Below, in pieces: positions 63,938-64,000 of a stretch of DNA of 64,000 bases. The first letter of the stretch is position 1. Every line of letters starts with the position of its first letter. The DNA comes from Bacteroidota bacterium (GTDB lineage Bacteria > Bacteroidota > Ignavibacteria > Ignavibacteriales > Melioribacteraceae), in NCBI GenBank assembly GCA_018829205.1, contig JAHJUE010000013.1, positions 28,551 to 92,550 on the forward strand. The letters run 5' to 3'. Position numbers and translations under genes: made by a program. The notes below the pieces were generated by a model, which was not told the origin of the DNA, searched no databases, and saw only the letters and a program-made list of their open reading frames with translations.

Positions 63938-64000
63938 TTATTCTTTTATTAATTTAGTACTAAAAAAATTTTTAAGAAACGCATCGTTTGAACTTGTTAA
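63938..64000 (-). CDS. C-terminal end of a probable Mla-type ABC transporter ATPase (cut by window edge)
   Basis: On the minus strand the bases before the MlaD-like gene read as an open frame of 20 codons, LTSSNDAFLKNFFSTKLIKE, ending in TAA 13 bp before the MlaD start. The SNDAFLKNF pattern resembles the C-terminus of MlaF-type ATPases, and mlaF-mlaD neighbours are usual. With so few residues the call depends mainly on context. Confidence 0.45.
   Translation of the reverse strand, partial: LTSSNDAFLKNFFSTKLIKE

Noticed and set aside
1..64000. CRISPR arrays, prophage genes, insertion sequences and tRNA or rRNA genes
   Set aside because: No regularly spaced direct repeats with unique spacers, no transposase, integrase or phage structural proteins, and no cloverleaf-like or rRNA-like segments were recognised by reading; a tRNAscan or Infernal run could overturn this for short RNAs.

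Overview
The window is AT-rich, gene-dense bacterial chromosome with no phage, insertion sequence, CRISPR array or RNA gene that I could recognise. The gene set points to the Bacteroidota/Ignavibacteriota side of the tree, most likely an Ignavibacterium/Melioribacter-like organism. The reasons are candidate promoters of the TTT(G)-N17/18-TANNTTTG kind, a complete menaquinone operon, an Rnf complex, periplasmic-propeller sensor kinases, and a sucrose synthase gene, an enzyme I recall being reported from Melioribacter. The taxonomic call is inference; there is no rRNA here.

Layout. 1-3.2 kb: the tail of a DUF4139/mucoidy-inhibitor-like gene converging on a membrane PAS histidine kinase. 3.3-9.7 kb (minus strand): a fatty-acid-hydroxylase-type membrane protein and a compact six-gene sugar locus (NeuB-like synthase, KdsC-like phosphatase, PtmA-like SDR, class-III aminotransferase, SpsF-like cytidylyltransferase, and a glycosyltransferase with EG/HP/SS motifs). 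I read it as the making and transfer of one CMP-activated, nonulosonate-like amino sugar. 9.9 kb: a metallophosphoesterase. 11.1-16.7 kb: the rnfCDGEAB operon plus an RseC-like gene. 16.8-22.7 kb: two related sensor kinases without a response regulator, facing an exported MORN/YwqK repeat protein. 24.1-32.7 kb: menF-D-H-B-A-C-E, carrying chorismate to demethylmenaquinone, with a hotdog thioesterase converging on its 3' end.

32.8-45 kb: housekeeping genes. These are a YgjP-like metallopeptidase, a MarR regulator, prmA, dacB, a TatD-radical SAM fusion and purM, then hrcA-grpE-dnaJ, a ComEA-like, pilin-like and PilM-like trio, rsmD and coaD. 45-47.4 kb: a sodium/solute symporter with a small membrane partner. 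47.9-54.3 kb: a PpiD-like foldase, an outer-membrane barrel, aroK-aroB and a GHL10/YddW-like glycoside hydrolase. 54.3-57.1 kb: uvrA. 57.4-62.8 kb: a sugar kinase, a bifunctional sucrose-phosphate synthase/phosphatase and sucrose synthase, which together form a sucrose-making and sucrose-cleaving operon. 62.9-64 kb: an MCE/MlaD protein preceded by the last 20 codons of what is probably its ABC ATPase.

Two families of short purine-rich repeats recur in intergenic gaps: GATNNA hexamers at 1249-1316 and 12429-12470, and ATATGAG/ATTTGAG heptamers at 15272-15320 and 44937-45020. The two loose junctions of the otherwise tight rnf operon are exactly where one copy of each family sits. The strongest leads for something undescribed are the six-gene nonulosonate-like locus, the TatD-radical SAM fusion, the sucrose operon with its non-plant nucleotide motif, the PilM-like trio and the repeat families.
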